Shown here in pieces: positions 21,441-33,332 of a stretch of 64,000 bases of DNA. The stretch is from Brachypodium distachyon (lineage: Eukaryota; Streptophyta; Magnoliopsida; Poales; Poaceae). The stretch covers positions 24,853,001 to 24,917,000 of the forward strand of contig NC_016131.3 of assembly GCF_000005505.3 (NCBI RefSeq), in the 5' to 3' direction. Within the stretch, counting starts at the first letter, position 1. The number at the start of each line of letters is the position of its first letter. A model generated the notes under the pieces. The model ran no database searches. It was not told the origin of the DNA and saw only the letters and a program-made list of their open reading frames with translations. The position numbers were made by a program, and so were the translations under genes.

Positions 21441-21998
21441 TCCCCCCTTCTCCTCCCTCTTCCTCTCCCTTCTTCCTCCTCCTATTCTTCTCCAATTTGG
21501 CAAAATCACCATTAATGGCGCCATGGCCGCCGGCGGGAAATTCGGCCCTGATCTGCCCCCGCTCTATCCGTGGCTCCCCCGCGGCATAGCTCTGCCCTCC
21601 CCCCCGGATTGCCCTCTCTATGGCTTTAATTTACTCCCATGAGCGCTCTCTCTCTAGAGCTCTCTCTCTAGCTCTCCCTCTGGAGTCCATGGTCGCTGCT
21701 GCTTATGGGGGAGCTTAGCCCCTGGGGGTTAGCCCTAGGGTTAAGCTTAACCTCGGGACCGGTGTACGTGCATGTTCAAGCATATTAAATGTGTGTTGAC
21801 ACCGGCCTTCGTGCCGTGTATTTCTTATGTGATGTGATACCGGCCGTCGTGTCAATGTGGGTGGGGGTAATTTGTTTTTGATGCAGGCATCGAATTTCGT
21901 AGTGCAAAATGCTATTTTTTTAGCAAAGGTCATGCCGAAATTTTCCATTTTTGTTGATCAAGCTGATTCGTTTATTTTAAAAAAAAATTGTGTTGTAG

Positions 21999-22287
21999 CT
22001 CGATGGCCGTGCTTGGATGTACGAGGACAGGTTACGTGTTGAGTGGATAGAGCGGCTAAAGACTTTTGTCGATGCCGGCATGGAAGACATGCATAGGAAA
22101 GGGGGTGATAAGATGTGTTGTCCCTGTGTGAGATGTCGGAACATCAAGCTGTACGAGCCAGAGGATGTCAAGATGCACTTGCTCATGCGGGGATTTGTGT
22201 ATGGTTATTCAAGGTGGACTTCTCACGGGGAGGATGGCACTGAAGTCGATGACGGCATTGCGATGGAAAACATGGAGTCTGACGACC
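21999..22287 (+). pseudogene. CACTA Tnp2 transposase, N-terminal part
   Basis: After a splice acceptor (TGTTGTAG ending 21998) the translation reads LDGRAWMYEDRLRVEWIERL, a Cys-rich CCPCVRCRN, and VKMHLLMRGFVYGYSRWTSH. This is the transposase-associated domain (PF13963 type), a His/Cys zinc-binding module at the start of plant Tnp2 proteins. The reading stops abruptly where the gypsy element begins. About 100 residues expected before the next readable piece (34232) are missing, so DNA was deleted at this junction. Confidence 0.85.
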
Positions 22288-23135
22288 AGTTCCCGGGGGG
22301 GTCTTACCTCGGGCGGCAGCGAACAGACTGCCCGACAAGCTACCAGCCCGGAAGGGCTAGTGGGGCTTCGGGGAATATTGCCGCCAGGGCACCTCCCGGG
22401 AAGTCACTTGCCGGGACGGGGGGGGGGGGGGTTCCCTGGCGCCGGTTCCCGCCGTAAGGACGGGGCCAAGCGAGCAGGGCATCGACGCCACGTGGGCGCG
22501 CGCTGGGCGCCCAGTGTGCAGTCTCGCCAGGGCGAGGAGTGAGCCGCACGGCGCATTTAATGAGGCAACAGGAGGGGCGTTATCCATCTTGTCGAGCGAA
22601 CAGTGGCTGTCCATTCCTATTCTTAGGCCCTATACCCTTCGCAGCGGGGTTGGCGTTCATGCATGCATGCCAGCGCACCGAGGAGGAGTTGCCCAAGCTC
22701 CTTGCTCGCCACTTGTAAACCATGCACCGTGGCACATGTGGTATCCCCTTGGCTATAAAAGGAGGACCCGTGCCAACGGCCAAAGGGTTCTACGGTCTCA
22801 CAGCTCGACACTAGCCTTAACCAAAAGTAGTAAGGAGCACTTAGCCAAAGGGAGAGGATACCCGGGAACTCATCCGGCAACCTGTAAACACTTGGTTTTG
22901 CGGTAACACGAGCTCAGACAAGCAGAATGTAGGGTTTTACACCTCCGGGTGGCCCGAACCTGGGTAAAACGTGCGTGCATGTGTTCCTAGCTTGCGGGCA
23001 TTCTGGGTGCACCTCTTTGCAGGTTACGTGCGCCATCGGCCACGCCGGCGGTCGCCGGAGCGATCCCCGCCGCCCCTGCCGAACCTAAAAGGGGGTGCCG
23101 GCGCACCCCCGATGTCGGAGCCCTGCGCGACGACA
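22288..23135 (+). repeat. Left (5') LTR of the gypsy element, truncated
   Basis: The match to the right LTR starts at AGTTCCCGGGGGGGTCTTAC and continues to GACGACA. A TATAAAA box lies at 22754-22760. The first 58 bp present in the right LTR are missing. Confidence 0.88.
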
Positions 23136-23157
23136 TCTGGCGCGCCAGGTAGGGGGC
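23136..23157 (+). promoter_or_regulatory. Primer binding site of the gypsy element
   Basis: TCTGGCGCGCCAGGTAGGGG directly follows the left LTR. The form TGGCGC..CAGGTAGGGGG is the usual tRNA primer site of Tat-type elements in grasses. Confidence 0.7.
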
Positions 23158-23626
23158 GCGAGAGGAGAGCTCGCCGGTGACTGCCGGCGGCGACGTCTAC
23201 ACCAGCGTTGGCTACGCCTTTTTCGACGGCAGAGCCAACCACCATGCCCCCCAAGTGGGCTGGTGACTCGAGGATCGACCTGCGTGAGGCCCCAACGGCG
23301 CACACGCGGTCGCATGACGTGCCACGCGCGTCGCAGAAACAGGGTGATCCTAAGCCTCCCCGAGCGCAGCCAGCACAGCTGCCACCCCCACCTCCTCGGC
23401 CGACAGCAGATAATCGGCCGAGGGGGCCGACGGCCCCTAGTGCCAGGGCCAGCTGCGCGAGCGGACGCAGCGCCGCCCCCGCCGGCCATCGAGTCAAATC
23501 GCGGGCTGAAGGCGCGCAGCGTCAGCTGCGCCACGAGCATATTGCGTCACGGGCAACGCCGGTGGGATCGCACCCCGCGTACCCGGGTGCGTCTAGGGAT
23601 AGGGCGGAAGGCAGCCGCTCGGGATC
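23158..23626 (+). other. Short leader where gag should be
   Basis: Only about 470 bases separate the primer site from the end of the protease region. Some reading frames are open (Pro/Arg-rich), but no gag or CCHC knuckle is visible. Most of gag and the first part of the protease appear deleted. Confidence 0.6.
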
Positions 23627-26600
23627 CTTGGTCGGCCGGCACTGATCAAGTTCATGGCGGCTACACATTGCGCCTACGGCGTAATGAAGATGCCGTCCGT
23701 GTACGGCGTCCTCTCCATCAGGTGTGATCTCAAGGACGCGGCCTGGTGTGTCGGCGAGGTCGTCAGGGCCGCCGCCGCAGCCGACGCCGGTGACGAAGAC
23801 GTCGCCAGAGACGAGGGCTCGCCGGGCAACGGCCCGGCGACGAAGAAGACCCGCGCTGCCCCGCAAGAGCTTGCGGGGGGAAGTGCAGGCTCGAGCTCGT
23901 GGCCCAGCAAGGGCCGGGAGCTCCTGGAGGAGGCTGCCAAGGTGAAGAAGCTGCCCCTCCAAGACGGCAACAAGGAACGCACCGTCACCGTCGATGCGAA
24001 CCTTACTGCCGAAGAGGAAAGTGCCCTCATCACTTTCCTCCAGGAGAATGCCGACGTGTTCGCTTGGGAACCGTCAGATCTTCCAGGGGTCCCCAGGGAG
24101 GTGATTGAGCATCGATTCGCGGTGCGCCCGGACGCCCGCCCCGTCAAGCAGAAGATCTGCCGGCAGGCGCAGGAGCGGAAGGATTTCATCAAGCAAGAAG
24201 TGGACAAGCTCAAGGCTGCCGGGGCTATCAGGGAAGTTCTGTACCCCACTTGGTTAGCTAACCCAGTAGTAGTGCCTAAGGTGGAAAACAAGCTTCGCAT
24301 GTGCGTAGATTTCACTGATCTTAACCGTGCATGCCCCAAAGATCCCTTCCCTGTACCCCGTATCGATCAAATAGTTGATTCCACCGCCGGTTGTGACTTG
24401 CTAAGCTTTCTAGATGCTTTTTCTGGCTACCATCAAATCAAGATGGCAGTCGAAGACAAGTAGAAAACATCATTCATCACCCCGGTTGGCTGCTACTGTG
24501 ACACGTGCATGCCTTTCGGGTTGAAGAACGCGGGCTCAACATTCCAGCGCGCGTTGCACGAGTGTTTGGGACCCCAGCTAGGCCGAAACGTGGAGGCCTA
24601 CATGGACGACATCGTCATCAAATCGAAGTGTGGGGACTCGCTGGTTGATGACCTGCGGGAGACGTTTGACAACCTCCACAGGATCAAACTCAAGTTGAAC
24701 CCTGAGAAGTGCACCTTTGGTGTGGACTCAGGCCAGCTTTTGGGTTTCTTGGTTTCTCACAGGGGGATACAAGCCAACCCATGGAAGATAGAAGCTATTG
24801 AGAAGATGGAGGCCCCCCACAAGGTGAAGTATGTCCAGCACCTCAACGGTTGCGTTGCCGCGTTGGGCCGCTTCATCTCGAGGTTGGGCGAACGCGCCCT
24901 GCCTTTCTTCAACGTAACGACGAAGAAGGGTCCGGTTGACTGGACCCCCGAGGCTGAAGCGGCGTTCCAGGAACTCAAGCAGTATCTGAGGTCGCCGCTC
25001 GTCCTCGTCGCCCCCAAGCCGGGCGAGCCGCTGCTACTCTACCTAGCAGCGACTGACCAGGTGGTCAGCTCGGTGCTGGTTGCCAAGAGGGAGGAAGATG
25101 TTCTGGGGACTGAGGCGGCGGGGCAGGGGGCTGAATGGCCCTCGGCAACCACCTCGGACCCGGGGACCACCCCCTAGCCGGCAACTCCAGTACCACGCAA
25201 GAGGCTAGTGCAGCACCCGGTGTACTTGTAAGTACGGTGTTACGCGACGCCTGAACGAGATACCCGCAAGTGCAGAAACTCCTTCTGGGGATTCTACTCA
25301 CCTCCCGGAAGCTGCGCCACTACTTCCAGGCGCACCGCGTCACGGTGGTGTCGGGGTTCTGCCTGGAGCGAGCCCTCACTAACCGTGCAACCACCGGGAG
25401 GGTGGCCGAGTGGAGGATGGAGCTGTCGGAGTTTGATCTGCACTTCACCAACTCCAAGAGCATCAAGAGTGCGGCCCTGGCGGACTTCGTCACAGAATGG
25501 ACGTCGACGGGTGTGGAAGAGGAGGTGCCGGAGACAAGCCTGCCGGGCAAGCTGGACGAAGGCCACTATATCCTCTACTTCGACGGCGCGTTCAGCCTCC
25601 AGGGAGCCGGCGCCGGGGTCGTCATCGAGTCACCGACGGGGGACCAGCTGAGGTTCGTTGTCCAACTTGATTTCTCGAACTCCACCAACAACACGACGGA
25701 GTACGAGGGTTTGCTCGCCGGGTTGCGGGCGGCAATCGACCTCGACAGCAAGCGCCTGGTTTTTCGCGGGGACTCCCAGCTTGTGATCAACCAGGTTAAC
25801 AAGGACTACGACTGCCCGCAGATGGCACCGTAGGTGGAGGATGTCTGCAAGCTAGAACGCAAGTTCAAGGGTTTGCGATTCGAGCTCGTCAAGCGGAAGG
25901 ACAACTTCGCAACTGACGAGCTGTCCAAGATGGCAGCAGAGCGCCGAAAGCCCCCGGCGGGGGTGTTCTGGCCCAGGCAAGCCGCGCCCTCAGTCGCCCC
26001 TGAGCCGGTTGCCGGGGAAGCCCCTCCGGCAACCGAAGGAAACCCCGCAACGGCAGGGGTCCATGCCACCGACATAGCAGCATGCGTTAGCAGGGAGACC
26101 CCTCCCTGGGCGGTGGAAACCGCCTGCTACTTGAAGGCGGAGGCCCTCCCGGAAGACGATGTCGCCGCGGAGCGAGTGGCACGGCAAGCTAAGATGTACG
26201 CCGTGGTGGACGGGAACCTCTACCGCAGGCGTGCAAATGGAGTCAAGCTCCTCTGCGTGCCCCAAGATGAAGGGCGCACACTGCTGGAAGAGATACATCG
26301 AGGCACATGTTCCGACCATGTGGCCTCCCAGGCGATGGCCGGCAAAGCGTTCCGGCACGGTTTTACTGGCCCACAGCCCTGGCCGACACGGAGCAGCTGG
26401 TGAGGACGTGCGAGGCATGCCAGTTCCACTCGAAGAAAAGTAACCAACCGGCGCAAGCCCTGCATGTCATCCCCTCCTCGTGGCCGTTCGCGGTCTGGGG
26501 GCTGGAAATCGTCGGCAAGCTGCCAAGGGCAGTCGGCGGCTACGAGTATTTGTTTGTGGCCATCGACAAGTTCTCCAAGTGGGTGGAAGTAGAACCAGTG

Positions 26601-27340
26601 CGGAAGGTGACCGCCCAGGTGGCCATCAAGTTCTTCAAGAGCATTGTGTGCCGGTTTGGTGTCCCTAATGGCATCATCACCGATAATGGCACGCAATTCA
26701 CGAGCGCGGTGTTCCAAGCCTACTGCGAGGGCATGGGCACCAAGTTGCACTTCGCGTCCGTCACTCATCCAAGGAGTAACGGACAGGCGGAGCGAGCTAA
26801 TGCGGAAGTATTGCAGGGGCTCAAGACGAAAACCTTTGATAAGCTCAAAGGCCACGGGAAACACTGGATCGAAGAACTCCAGCCCGTGCTGTGGTCAATC
26901 AGGACCACACCTAGTCGGGCAACGGGCAAAACCCTTTTCGCCCTTGTCTACGGGGCAGAAGCGGTACTGCCCCTCGAGCTCAAGCACGGATCTCCCCGGG
27001 TACGCGCGTACGGCGACTCTAGCCAACACGAGCAAAGGGTCGATGATCTGAACTTCATCGAAGAACTTCGATGCCGGGCTGCTATGCGAGCTGCGCGCTA
27101 ACAGCAGGGACTCCGTCGTTATCACGACAGGCGAGTCCGTCCCCGGGGGCTCGAGAACGGAGACCTTGTCTTGCGCCGGATACAAGGAACAAAGCCCGGA
27201 ACAAGTTGACTCCGAAATGGGAGGGCCCCTTCCGGGTAGTGCAGGTGACCAAACTAGGGGCTGTCCGGCTGGAAACCGAAGAAGGCTTGTCGGTGCAAAA
27301 TAGTTGGAATATTGAGCACTTGCGCAAGTTCTACCCGTGA
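23627..27340 (+). pseudogene. Gypsy pol relic (protease end, RT, RNase H, integrase)
   Basis: It opens with LGRPALIKFMAATHCAYGVM, the C-terminal end of the protease region. Reverse transcriptase follows (DFTDLNRACPKDPFPVPRID, YMDD at about 24600), then RNase H (LYFDGAFSLQGAGAG, TTEYEGLLAGLRAA, RGDSQLVINQVN), then integrase with its D, D, E residues in KFSKWVEVEPV-type, ITDNGTQFTS and NGQAERANAEV contexts. The end (NSWNIEHLRKFYP) is typical. Breaks: TAG at 24461, TAG at 25177 with nearby disorder to about 25260, TAG at 25831, a frameshift near 26350, TAA at 27099, and a further shift near 27200. The polyprotein cannot be made. Confidence 0.9.
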
Positions 27341-29265
27341 AGCGGCGGAGGCCGACCCTCAGGTGATGCTGCCGATGCATACCTCTCGAGCTAGTGTAGC
27401 CGGGCAGCCCCCGTGTCTAAACCGCTAGTTATTGTGAATAAAGATAAGTGCTTTTCCCTTGAGTTTTATGATTGCCTCGTTTATTTGCATGTTCCTCCTT
27501 CTTCTGTCTCCTGCTTTAGGTGCACAGAAGTGTCTTTCCATACTTGGTTGTGAGCAGGGGGCTACCGGAGCCTCGAAAACATAAACCCGTTGCCGGATCG
27601 CTCCGGCACGGGACATGGAGTTGCCGGGCTTCCCGCAAGGTGCATCACGGGATATGCAGTTGCCGGGCTTCCCGCAAGGTGCATCTCGGGACGTGTAGTT
27701 GCCGGGCTTCCTGCAACTTGCATCACGGGACGTGCAGTTGCCGGGCTCCCCGCAACGTGCATCGCGCAGTCGCTGCGCCTGGCAAATGAAATACTTGCAT
27801 CCAAGTTTGGGATCGACCCTTCTGTGCCCGGGGGCTGGGAGGCAGGTGATCATCCATGTTGCTTTGAGTTTTTCATGGATTTTGAATTTTTTTTGCAGCA
27901 TCTTGGGCCTGGTAAGAATCTAATGTGCAGGGTAAAGGTGGAATCTTGCGCACTGTAGTGCCCATGGACCGCCACGGGTCGCAGCATGCAGCAGCACCTT
28001 GTGGTGCGGAGTGACTGCACCACGAGGGACTCGCCACACTTTGAGGCCCCTGATTCAGGAGGAAGCCGCCACGTGTGCCACAACGGCTTGGCGTGCGGAG
28101 TGGCAAGGACCGTACCGCACTCTAAGGGGTGGGGCGCCACGCATGCCGCATTGACCCGGCGCGCGTGGTGGCAAGCCCCCCTTCCGCGCCTATAAAAGGG
28201 GCGCCCCAGCCATGGAACGGCTCAGAGCACGGCCAAGAGGCTGAAAAGGCGGGTGGTGCCGCAGAGGCGCAATGGTGGTGTATTCCATCAGCGCCTAGCG
28301 CCGACGGGTGCACTGCCGTTGCGCCCTTGCCGCATTACCCCACCGAGCCCGCTCCGAGGGGCATCGCAGAGGCACGGTGGTGGTGCATGCATCGGTGCTC
28401 GGCGTCGGCGGGTGGACTGCCACCGTGCCCTTGCCACGTCTCCTCTAGCGAGCGGCTCCGGGGCGAGGGTTGCCGCGGAAGCACTGTGGTGGTGCATTCC
28501 ATCAGTGCTCAGCGTGGACGGGAGGTTCGCCGTTCACTCGGGCCCACCGCAACGTCCCTGCTGCGTCCCTCAGACAGTTTTTTCCAATGCAGTGAGGGCT
28601 GCCGCGGGAACGTCGTGACGTCCTCGCCACCCCCGCTCGCTGGTGGCGGCGAGGAAGCCACGACGTCTCCGCCGTACCCCTCGAGACAGGTTCCCCCAAA
28701 AGCAAAGGGCTTTTTCAAAAGCGAGGGTTGTTGCGGAGGCACGGTGGGAGCATCGTCATCGGCGCTTGTCGCCGGCGGCGATCCTGCCACGGCGTCTCCA
28801 CCGCATTCCTCCAGCAGGCTCTCTCGAGGAAGACATGCCAGGCGCGCATCGCCAGCAAGCGTGCCGAGCACAACACTGAACGAAAAGCCAAGTGCTCGAA
28901 CCTGAACGATAGAATTTTCAAGAACTGAATGTAACTGAACGCTGCGTCGCCAAGGGTGCCCCCGGAACCTGCGTGTGGCCAGGGTGTTAGAAGGAGGCTT
29001 GCGGGGGGAGTGCGCTCCCCGTGCAGCTTCCGGGTCCGTCCCGGGAGGGCATGGCTTGGAGTAGTTACCCTGCAAGTGGAGTGGCTCGCCGCTGCTGCGT
29101 GACCCCAGGTCGGCACTGCGGGTCTGTCCCGGGTCCCTGGTCTGGTCAGGAGTGAGGCGTGCAAGTCCCCGGCAACACAAAGCATAGCACACAAAGGCTA
29201 AGGGACCCACCCCGCGAGGCGGCCCCGGGAACAAAGAACAAGCATTAAGCAAAAAAAAAGCTTGA
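27341..29265. other. Spacer between pol and the antisense ORF
   Basis: GC-rich non-coding sequence of the retrotransposon. Apart from the 39-bp array it shows loose direct repeats around GGTGGTGCATTCCATCAG and GAGGCACGGTGGTGG (28260-28500 and later). Frames open on both strands but carry no recognised domain. Confidence 0.5.
27620..27775. repeat. 39-bp tandem repeat, four copies
   Basis: GTTGCCGGGCTTCCCGCAAG recurs with a 39-base period at about 27620, 27659, 27698 and 27737. Because 39 is a multiple of three all frames stay open through the array, which explains long spurious frames on both strands. Confidence 0.85.
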
Positions 29266-32200
29266 TTAATTAAGCGGTGAATGATTACATGGACTAATCA
29301 AAGTGTAATTATTCAAACAGCGCAAAGTGCTACACTTGCAGGGCAAAGGCAAAAGAAGATAAACGGGAAAGCAGCGGGGACCGGCAGGGGATTGCGGCAA
29401 CTTGTTGCCGGCGTCTTCCGCCAGGGGCTCCGGGGACGGTGCGGGGTCCGGCTTCCGTTGCATCCGCTCGACCACCTCGTCGACGAACCCACACACTGCT
29501 CGAGTGTGGGTGGGCTCGTCCTCACTGCCTGACCAGGCGTCTAGCAGCGTCTCGAAGGGAAACGCCGGGTCCCGAAGGTGTATCCTCGGAAGGATCGTCC
29601 CGGCAACCACCCGGGCACAGTTGGCGACCTCGTTGGCGCCATATTGGGGAATCCAGACGTCGAGCGCCCCGAGCTTCCCCACCAGGTCGGAGAAGAAGGG
29701 GATCAGCATCGAGACGTCCGTGCCATCCACCTTTGCCGCCTGCAACTCGATCCGGGGCAGCAAGTCACGCAACGCCTAGGCGATCTTGAGCAGCTTCTCG
29801 GTCTCTATCTACCGCTGCCCGATCAGCGTGCCGTGGTTGAGCCGAGCCTCGAGGGCAGCCTCCTTGGCCTTGCGAAGGCGGCTCGCCAACGTCGCCTTGG
29901 CCACATTGTCCTCGCCGCCTTGAGGAGCTCCTTCCGGACGGTGGCCAGCTCAGTCTCAAGTCTGGCCGCTCTGTCTTTGGCAAAGCTGAGCTGGATCTCA
30001 TGCTGGGCCGCCGCTTCCACCTCGCTCTCGGTAGCCTTGACATGCACCTCCAGCTGGACCCGCAGACCCTGGATTTCACCGTGGTAGTTGGCGGTCAGAT
30101 CGCTCTTCTCGTCAAGCCGGGCCTGGGCTGCCACGAGCACCCCGCGTGCTCCTTCATGGTTTCCTCGAGGGTTGCCGCTAGCGAGTCCAACGCCCCCTGG
30201 AGTTTGGCGCGCTAGGCCTCCAGCCGCCGGTAGAGCTCTGCTTCCGGGACGACCGGTTCGTCGGCGTGCTCCAGGGCTTCCCGGGCAAGGCGCGCCTCGT
30301 CCCTAGCAAGGCGCTCCTCCTCGCGTAGCTGGGAGAGCTCTTGCCGCTCCTTCTCCACGGCTTCCCGCACCTCGCCAAGTTGGCTCTTGGCGATTGCATG
30401 GTGCTCCCTCACCTCGTTGAAAGAGGTGACGAAGGCCAGTTGTTGGTCCTTGACGGCGTCCAGGAACCGGTGCCCTCGCTCGAAGACGCTCGGATCCCAG
30501 GTGATGGGATTCCAAGCCACCTCGGCAAGGGTGCCGAGGTCGGTGTCGAAGGTGGCGGCCGATGACGACGAAGCCCCCGCTGCCACCGTAGAGCTGGTCA
30601 GGGGATCGTCCGCTTGAGCCGAAGCACCCAGGTGCTCCTCCCCGGCGACCTCCCTCTCACCCGCGCCTGGGAACTGCGGGGCGGGTGAGGTTGTCGCACC
30701 CCCGGCAGGGACCGCCCCCTGCTGGGCGGCAGAAGGGTCCGTGCCGGCTGCATCCGCGGCTGCCGGTGCGTCACTGGGTGCCGTCCCGACGGCGGTAGTG
30801 GTCACCGCGGCCGCCGTGGCCGGCCCGGCAGGGCTTGGTACGGGAGTCATTGCTGGCTCCTCCGCCGCCCCCGTGACCTCGACGTCAGGGTCGAGGTCAA
30901 CCACCATAGCGCCCACTCCTGGTACTGGCGCGATTGGGCCTGCAACGGCGAGAAGGTTGAGAAGCATGAAGCTAAGCGAATTGCCCGGAGGCAGGCGCGG
31001 GGGACCAGGATGGTTACCTTGCGGGGCCGCTGGGCTTGTGGGGGGAACGTCCCCCTCCTCATCTGCCTCGGTGGGAGGCTCTACGAGGCTTGCCGCGGGC
31101 GGAATGTTGCCTACAGAAAGGAAAGGTACGGTTACGTGACTAACTGACAATTGAAAATGCAGCGAAGTAGGAAGGGAAGAGCCATACCTGTCGCCGGTGC
31201 CTCCTCCGTTGGGGCAGGGTCATTGGCAGGTCCGACGACGACACCGCTAGCCCCTGTGCCGGTAGGGTCGGCGGCGACGCCTGCGTCCGTGCGCGCCTTC
31301 TTGCTCGGCGCGGCAGGCGGGGAGCCGTCTCTCCCTCTCTTGCTGGCGCCCGCTGGTGTATCGGTTCGCGGGGGGTTGCGCCGGAGCGCGAAGCCCCGGA
31401 AGACCCCCCGAGCGGGCGGGGCCGTGGGTGTCCGTGGGGTCGCCGCAGTCCGTAGCCCCGCGGGCACCGACGGCGAGGCCGCCGCAACGACGGAAGCCGT
31501 AGCCGGTATGGCAGCCGCCGCGGCCCCGACATCTGCTGCTGAGGTAGCCGCCGCCGTGCTGCTGGCGGTCGCCCCCAGGGCAGTCACCGCCGTAGCTCCG
31601 GCAACCGCCCCGGCTGTGGTTGCCGCCAAGGTACCGGCGGATGGCCCCAGGGCGGCTGCCACCGTGGAGCTGGGAGCCGCCGCTGGGGCGGATACCGCCG
31701 TGGAGGTAGCCGCGGCCGCTGCGTGCGCCCTTGATCTTCGCACGATCAGGGGCGCGTCGTCGCTGTCCCCCTCGTCGTCGTCCACAAGGATGACTTCCTG
31801 GGGCGTGGCAGGTTGGCCCGCCTCGTCGTCTGAGGACCGAAGGGATGGCCAACTAATCTCCGACTCCCCCCCGCTCCCTTCGAGCACCTGCTTCCCGCGA
31901 GGTGCCAGCAGGGGAGTGCGCGGGGTCTGAGTGGGGGTATCATCCATCAGTCCCCACTCGTTGCAGGGCGGGAAGGAGGCGACGATGTCGTTGAGCGCTG
32001 CAACGCCGGAGTGGAGGGAGAAAACGCCCGGCGGGAACCCCGTAGCGGGAAGGTCCTCGCCAGAGATCCCCTTCGCCCACACCTTGAGGGATTCCCGGTC
32101 CACGCCGTCGCGATGTACGCGCGTCCGGTCTCCGGGTCCCGTGTACATCGATGCAGACCGGGAGCGCAGTTGGAGTGGTGCGACGCCTTGGGTGATAAAG

Positions 32201-32929
32201 GTGCGCGCCACGTCCACATCGGTGAGCCCTGCCAGCCGCAAAGCCTTGATTTTCTCTACGATGGGGAGGAGATCAGCGTCGCGGTGGTACCTGTCTTGCC
32301 AGCCGCTGTGGGGTTGCGGCAGCTCCGTGGGCGAGAGGATGAACTCCTGGGGGTCTTCTAACCGGACCCAGCACCAGTCACCCCGCCACTCCTCCTCGAT
32401 CTTCTTCCCCGACCGGACGATGAACTCGGACTTCATATGGTCGCGGGCGCGGAACACCACCCCCGACGACATCGCCTTCGTGTTATCGATCCGGGGGTAG
32501 AAATAATGGCGGAAGAGCGCCACCGACGGCATCACCCCCACGAACGCTTCGCAGAGGAATTGGAAAGTGGCGAGGAGGAAGAGCGAAGTGGGGTGAAGCT
32601 GCGAAGTGGTACGACTCCATCAGCGCGTGGAGAAACAGCGAGAACGGCGGCACCAGCCCGGTGAGGATGAAGCGCCCGAACACCGGGAAGTCATTTTCCT
32701 GGTGGTCGGCGCCCGCGGGGAAGATCCGAGTCTCCCCGTGCTCGTTAAACTCGGAGGCGACGGCGTGCTGGATCTTGGCCAGCACCTCGCCGTTGTAGCC
32801 GGGCCCGTAGAAGGCGAGCGAGGCCCTCATCGCCCGCTTCTTCTGGTCTTTGTCGGCGGCGGCCGTGGCGGCCGCCTCGCTCTTGCTGGCCGCCGGTGCC
32901 TTTCCCTTCCTTGTGGTGGGGGGCGCCAT
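29266..32929 (-). pseudogene. Antisense ORF of the Tat-type gypsy element
   Basis: Reading begins at the complement of 32927-32929 (MAPPTTRKGKAPAASKSEAA), passes FGRFILTGLVPPFSLFLHAL, then after a one-base shift near 32605 continues in another frame with LHPTSLFLLATFQFLCEAFV and VALFRHYFYPR. This matches the 'putative gypsy-type transposon' domain (PF04195) known from grass retroelements. A long Ala/Thr/Val/Pro-rich region follows (31132-31900), then Glu/Arg/Leu-rich coiled-coil segments (about 29820-30470), then a helical C-terminus (LVGKLGALDVWIPQYGANEV). Frame changes occur near 31140, 30210 and 29780, some perhaps introns. The role of this protein in Tat elements is unknown. Confidence 0.75.
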
Positions 32930-33315
32930 GGGAAGCGGGAGCAGGGAGCTAGCAGAGCTTTTGGGTGCAAGATGCGAAAGGAGTTGGAAGACGAAGGCTG
33001 GGGGAAAAGTGTTTTCCCCATGGAGCAGAAGTAAAAGCTTTAGAACACGCCGCCGTTTGGTAACGGTCGGTTCCGCACCCTACGGGCGCGCCAGGATAAC
33101 TGCTAATCAAGGAGATAATGTGAAGAGTGGCCTTAACTTCCCTGTTTAAGGGGGATTATGGCGGTAAACTCGCGCCCACTACTCCGTCTGTAACGGCGGG
33201 GTACGGGGGATGGCGAAGAGACGCGGGCCCAGGGTGAGTCGTGACCCACGCATCGGTTGGGGCGTAGCCCGGCAACCGACTAGGGAAGGATTTGCCTGGG
33301 AACGGATGTTGTCAG

Positions 33316-33332
33316 CCGACGCCGGGGGCTAC
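33316..33332 (+). promoter_or_regulatory. Polypurine tract before the right LTR
   Basis: GCCGGGGGCTAC directly precedes TGTCACACC, the start of the right LTR, as expected of the plus-strand priming site of gypsy elements. Confidence 0.6.

Noticed and set aside
22514..22906. Open frame repeated at 33634-34002
   Set aside because: Both copies lie within the gypsy LTRs; similarity reflects the LTR pair, not a gene family.
28129..29252. Frames of 240-260 residues within the gypsy spacer
   Set aside because: They cover direct repeats and GC-rich sequence and have no similarity to retroelement proteins that I recognise.
31132..32541. 469-residue minus-strand frame considered as a host gene
   Set aside because: Its head matches the known antisense domain of Tat-type gypsy elements and it lies between pol and the right LTR.
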